Assembly: GCA_011524675.1 (NCBI GenBank)
Contig: WTJX01000570.1
Location: 1 to 9,710, forward strand
Origin: Cytophagales bacterium
Lineage (GTDB): Bacteria > Bacteroidota > Bacteroidia > Cytophagales > JAAEPT01
Direction of reading: 5' to 3'
Length of the DNA: 9,710 bases
Positions 6,817 to 9,710 of the stretch are shown here, piece after piece. The position numbers and the translations under genes were made by a program. Within the stretch, counting starts at the first letter, position 1; every line of letters begins with the position of its first letter. The notes under the pieces were generated by a model, which was not told the DNA's origin, did not search any database, and was given only the letters and a program-made list of their open reading frames with translations.

Positions 6817-9405
6817 TCAATTACTTTTTAGATACCTATTTTCATAAAACGTCTTATACCCTTGTACATCCTTAGACGACTGCAATATGAAGAAATTGCT
6901 TTTGGTCATGATAAAACGATTTTTCTCTTTTGGTAAATAACTCTTATAAAACGAATTAGGCTCAAGCAGCATTTTTTGATATTTCTCAGCTCCTTGCCTA
7001 AAACCAAACAAGCCCACACGCAACATCCACCAACCATTACCAAAGTCGTATAGGTTAGGACTCAAATTCTCAGAAGGAAAACTTTTCTTATGGAAAGCCG
7101 CAAAATTACCCAATGTTTCAGTATAGTCTATTTCTCCTTTTTTGAAAAAAGACACAAAATAATGTTGTTCTCCAAGGTTAAAAATATACGTCGTATCTAT
7201 CACCTCAAAGGCAGTATTGACTTCATTACCTTCAAAACCTTCTAAGCCCTCTAACAAACCATCGACATAAGGAACAAGGTTACTGGTTTTAAAATCATTT
7301 TTGAAGGCAAGCAAAGAAGCTTTATATCGATCTAGTTCATTACGTTTGGCAAGAATCAATGCCTTAAGCAATACTATCTTATCCAAAACATCAGCATCTG
7401 GATAGGCAGACTGCACCTGATCAATGGCTACATCCGCTTGAAAGTATTGTCCATTTAAAAATAGCGTATAAGCTTTTTCGTAGGCAAGATCAGCTTTTAC
7501 ATTCTTATCTTTATACTCCGTGATATAGTTAGGATTTTTCACCAACTTGGTAAAGGTAGAGTTGGGATAGCGCGCAAACAATTGTTGAGCATAATTCTGT
7601 GCATCGCAAAACTCATTGACTGAACATATTTTATACAGTGAATACAAAACCTCAGCCTCATACTTGTTTTGTGGATACCTTTCTAGCATAGTGGTATAAG
7701 TATCATAAGCCCTCTGAGGGTCTTTAAGCTCAAAGTCATAAATCTTACCCAACTGGTTATAAGCATATAACACTTTAGCTTTGGATGCCAATAATTCAGC
7801 GTCGTTTGTAGGAATATTTTTGGTAAACTCACTCCTATCTACCACCACTTTTATTTCTTCTTCTTTTTCGCTATTTTCTGTTGTTGCTGCGTCTGTATTA
7901 CCTTCCTGCGCTTCATCTTCTGCAACATTCACTACTTGCTTACTAGACCTTCTCCAGTCATCTTCTAATTTTCTGTCTCCCCATTGCTCTTTGAAATTCA
8001 CTTTTGCTTGTGCCAAGGCAGTAGGATTGTAAAAAACAAAATTGCTTTCTCCCTCAAACAGAGCCAGTGTTTGTTCTCTTTTTTTCTTTTTTTCAGCTTC
8101 CCTAGCGCGTATGATCTCTTGTTTTTTTCGCTCAGTTTCTTTTACTACCCAGTCATCTATGCGTTTTTCTAGCTCCTCTTTGCTTAGCTTACTCAGTCCT
8201 TGCAAGCTGTCTTCTTCTTCTATAGTAAGCACATGTTTTACAAATCTAGTCAAGATATCGTGTCGTTGCACTATGCTATCATAGCCTTCTACACTTTCAC
8301 TAATGACATTGACCGTACTATCATAGTATATTTTAGAAAGCTTGTAGCTTTCCTTTTGAGTACTCAAAGGCTCTCTCTCATAATAAATATTACCCAAACG
8401 CTCATAAGTATATCCTTTTTGAGAACTATACTTATCATTTTGCTTAGCAGACAACTCTAGTAAGGTGATGGTAGAATCAATATTTTCTTTTTTCAGCTCA
8501 AAGAGTGCTTTTTCGTAATAAACACGTCCACGATATTCTTCGTTTTTCTCCTCTTTCAGAGAGTAGCTATAAAACTTTTCAGATTTTTTTACTTGCTTTT
8601 CATTAGTAAGCTCCACCTCTCTAGACTTACATAGACGAGCAAAAAATTCAGTTTCGTAAGGAGGGTTTCTTTTTGTAGCACTGGTAAAATGTTTGAGTGC
8701 CAGCTCACTATTGCCATACTTTTGGTGCACCTGACCTATGATAAAGTGCATCCTTGCCCTTTGATCTTTGCTTTTGAGGTGGGGAATAGCTTTTTCTAAG
8801 CTGGCAGGTATCAAGGCGTAGTTTCTAAGCTTATGATGATAATGTGCATAATTTAGGTGAAACACCTTTTCCGTCTCCCCTTGTAGCTTTTCGTCCTTCA
8901 ATAGCTCTATTGCCTCTTCTGCCAAGAGGAAGTTTTTCTCTTCCAAATAACAACGTATCAGATAAGACAAAGCCAACTGCTTCATGCTTTCCTCTTTACT
9001 CATCTGCACCACATATTTAAACGTACGGATGGCCAAGTCATATTTCCCCTTGTACATGCGTAGCTTGCCTAGCAAGATATAACTATCATCTACCCAATTG
9101 CTATTTTTATGTTTTTCTATAGGGAGGGAAGCCTTTTCAGCACAGTAATCAAACTTACTTTTTAGACTCTTGGTCTTGTTACTGTCTATAGCAGGCAAGA
9201 CATCTATAATCACATTATAGTCATCTACATGCATAGCCTCAATATCACGCTCTATCTCAAGCATCTTTTCCTTTGCTAAAAAATAAGCGTTGAACTTAGC
9301 CGTAGTATTATGAAAAGCCCTACTGATATAAGAGCTGCTCTCTTGGGAGCAAGAGTATAGTAAGCCAAAGACTAAGAATGATATGATCCAAAGATATTTT
9401 TTCAT
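6817..9405 (-). CDS. porW: PorW/SprE-type TPR lipoprotein of the type IX secretion system (862 aa)
   Basis: A large periplasmic lipoprotein with tetratricopeptide repeats, matching PorW/SprE. In studied Bacteroidota this protein is needed for type IX secretion (and gliding where present) and links the PorK/PorN ring to the translocon. The signal peptide ends in LYSC with lipidated Cys19. The family-typical start follows, FHNTTAKFNAYFLAKEKM (31-48). TPR-like helices span about 105-345 (for example 107-136 and 215-245). A Lys/Glu-rich coiled coil covers about 405-446, then the characteristic FYNPTALAQAKVNF (458-471) and WGDRKLEDDWRRS (475-487), an acidic spacer (about 495-519), further TPRs (about 545-620 and 640-670), and a C-terminal domain (about 747-858, ending GYKTFYENRY). 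Length is normal for the family. It is the first gene of the minus-strand unit; its TGA (6819-6817) abuts the PBP start. The assignment rests on remembered family motifs; sprE is the flavobacterial synonym. Confidence 0.85.
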   Translation of the reverse strand: MKKYLWIISFLVFGLLYSCSQESSSYISRAFHNTTAKFNAYFLAKEKMLEIERDIEAMHVDDYNVIIDVLPAIDSNKTKSLKSKFDYCAEKASLPIEKHKNSNWVDDSYILLGKLRMYKGKYDLAIRTFKYVVQMSKEESMKQLALSYLIRCYLEEKNFLLAEEAIELLKDEKLQGETEKVFHLNYAHYHHKLRNYALIPASLEKAIPHLKSKDQRARMHFIIGQVHQKYGNSELALKHFTSATKRNPPYETEFFARLCKSREVELTNEKQVKKSEKFYSYSLKEEKNEEYRGRVYYEKALFELKKENIDSTITLLELSAKQNDKYSSQKGYTYERLGNIYYEREPLSTQKESYKLSKIYYDSTVNVISESVEGYDSIVQRHDILTRFVKHVLTIEEEDSLQGLSKLSKEELEKRIDDWVVKETERKKQEIIRAREAEKKKKREQTLALFEGESNFVFYNPTALAQAKVNFKEQWGDRKLEDDWRRSSKQVVNVAEDEAQEGNTDAATTENSEKEEEIKVVVDRSEFTKNIPTNDAELLASKAKVLYAYNQLGKIYDFELKDPQRAYDTYTTMLERYPQNKYEAEVLYSLYKICSVNEFCDAQNYAQQLFARYPNSTFTKLVKNPNYITEYKDKNVKADLAYEKAYTLFLNGQYFQADVAIDQVQSAYPDADVLDKIVLLKALILAKRNELDRYKASLLAFKNDFKTSNLVPYVDGLLEGLEGFEGNEVNTAFEVIDTTYIFNLGEQHYFVSFFKKGEIDYTETLGNFAAFHKKSFPSENLSPNLYDFGNGWWMLRVGLFGFRQGAEKYQKMLLEPNSFYKSYLPKEKNRFIMTKSNFFILQSSKDVQGYKTFYENRYLKSN

Positions 9406-9434
9406 TTATTTGATTCCGAATGCAAGCAAATCCA

Positions 9435-9498
9435 CAAAATTATTTGAATACGAATGAAGATAATAAATCACTAGCATGATAAGCATTATCCAAACGTA
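9435..9498 (-). promoter_or_regulatory. Candidate Bacteroidota -7 elements upstream of porW
   Basis: Two exact matches to the Bacteroidota -7 consensus TAnnTTTG occur on the minus strand: TAATTTTG at 9442-9435, about 30 bases before the porW ATG, and TACGTTTG at 9498-9491, about 86 bases before it. Neither has a clear TTTG -33 box at the usual 19-base spacing (TATT and CTTT-like sequences are found there). One of them probably drives the porW-PBP-PBP unit, but the sequence alone does not decide which. Confidence 0.35.
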
Positions 9499-9573
9499 CA
9501 AAAGATTTTAAAAAAATAAAGGTAATAAAACTTGACAACTAGACCTTGCAATTCATCAAACTATTGCACGAAA

Positions 9574-9586
9574 CCCGCACGGCGGG
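9574..9586. repeat. GC-rich hairpin, REP-like
   Basis: CCCGC at 9574-9578 pairs with GCGGG at 9582-9586 around an ACG loop, in otherwise AT-rich intergenic DNA. It is followed by AGCG and six A residues on the + strand, so on the minus strand the T-run precedes the stem; on the + strand no T-run follows. That argues against a terminator in either direction. A short GC-rich palindrome with conserved-looking flanks (TTGCACGAAA on the left) is typical of REP elements, but with one copy in view this is only a suggestion. Confidence 0.4.
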
Positions 9587-9671
9587 AGCGAAAAAACGTA
9601 TATTAAGGTAGCTCTCGACACACAAGGACATGTTGAAAACACAAATTCTAGATTTTAAACACATGAAACTA

Positions 9672-9705
9672 CCATGTCGAATGTCAAAGGTCTAATGTCT
9701 AATGT
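9672..9705. repeat. Degenerate AATGTC word repeat at the window end
   Basis: Four variants of the word (T/G)AATGTC lie in 34 bases: ATGTC at 9674-9678, AATGTC at 9680-9685, AATGTC at 9694-9699 and AATGT at 9701-9705. The pattern may continue beyond the window. No open reading frame of useful length covers it: the ATG at 9663 meets a stop after ten codons. Its role is unknown; its style parallels the clusters at 101-135 and 1824-1955. Confidence 0.55.
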
Positions 9706-9710
9706 GGCGT

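Larger units (their letters stand above)
9406..9710. other. Non-coding region upstream of porW
   Basis: These 305 bases hold no supportable gene on either strand. They contain the two candidate -7 elements for the minus-strand unit (9435-9442 and 9491-9498), the GC-rich hairpin at 9574-9586, and the AATGTC words at 9672-9705. The stretch from 9587 to 9671 shows nothing recognisable apart from a short GACATG/CATGTC pair. Confidence 0.6.

Noticed and set aside
7781..8460. Several overlapping + strand open frames rich in Ser, Phe and Leu opposite porW
   Set aside because: They are antisense to the Lys/Glu-rich coiled coil and acidic spacer of PorW; the biased composition is the reverse complement of AAA/GAA codons and no family features are present.

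Overview
The window looks like chromosomal DNA from a gliding or T9SS-bearing member of the Bacteroidota. It is AT-rich, has no Shine-Dalgarno-like sites before its starts, uses [L]-x-S-C lipoboxes, and carries a recognisable PorW/SprE lipoprotein and a pair of Bacteroidota-style DUF4197 proteins. A Cytophagales- or Flavobacteriia-like source is my inference; no rRNA or other species marker is present.

Layout: positions 1-1670 hold two tandem + strand paralogs of the DUF4197 family (147-872 and 933-1670), closed by a very strong, probably bidirectional hairpin terminator (1700-1740). Positions 1671-2031 are a repeat-rich convergent intergenic region. Positions 2032-9405 are a three-gene minus-strand unit, read from right to left: a PorW/SprE-type lipoprotein of the type IX secretion system (9405-6817), then two class A (bifunctional) penicillin-binding proteins (6808-4397 and 4275-2032). 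The porW stop and the first PBP start lie within a few bases of each other, so at least these two are translationally linked. Positions 9406-9710 hold the probable promoter region of this unit plus a GC-rich hairpin and short word repeats.

How they fit: the class A PBPs polymerise and cross-link peptidoglycan at the inner membrane, while PorW is a periplasmic lipoprotein that in studied species connects the PorK/PorN ring to the secretion translocon. Co-transcription suggests coordination of wall synthesis with a large trans-envelope machine, but this is inference. The DUF4197 pair has no established function; one copy is predicted to be lipid-anchored and the other soluble in the periplasm.

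I see no CRISPR array, transposase, phage gene, tRNA or rRNA. The most unusual content is intergenic: an exact 38-bp direct repeat flanking the DUF4197 pair (1-38 and 1950-1987), and three separate clusters of degenerate short words. Both window ends fall in such repeats, so the window might be a contig cut at repeats. I found no convincing new defence or biosynthetic system here.
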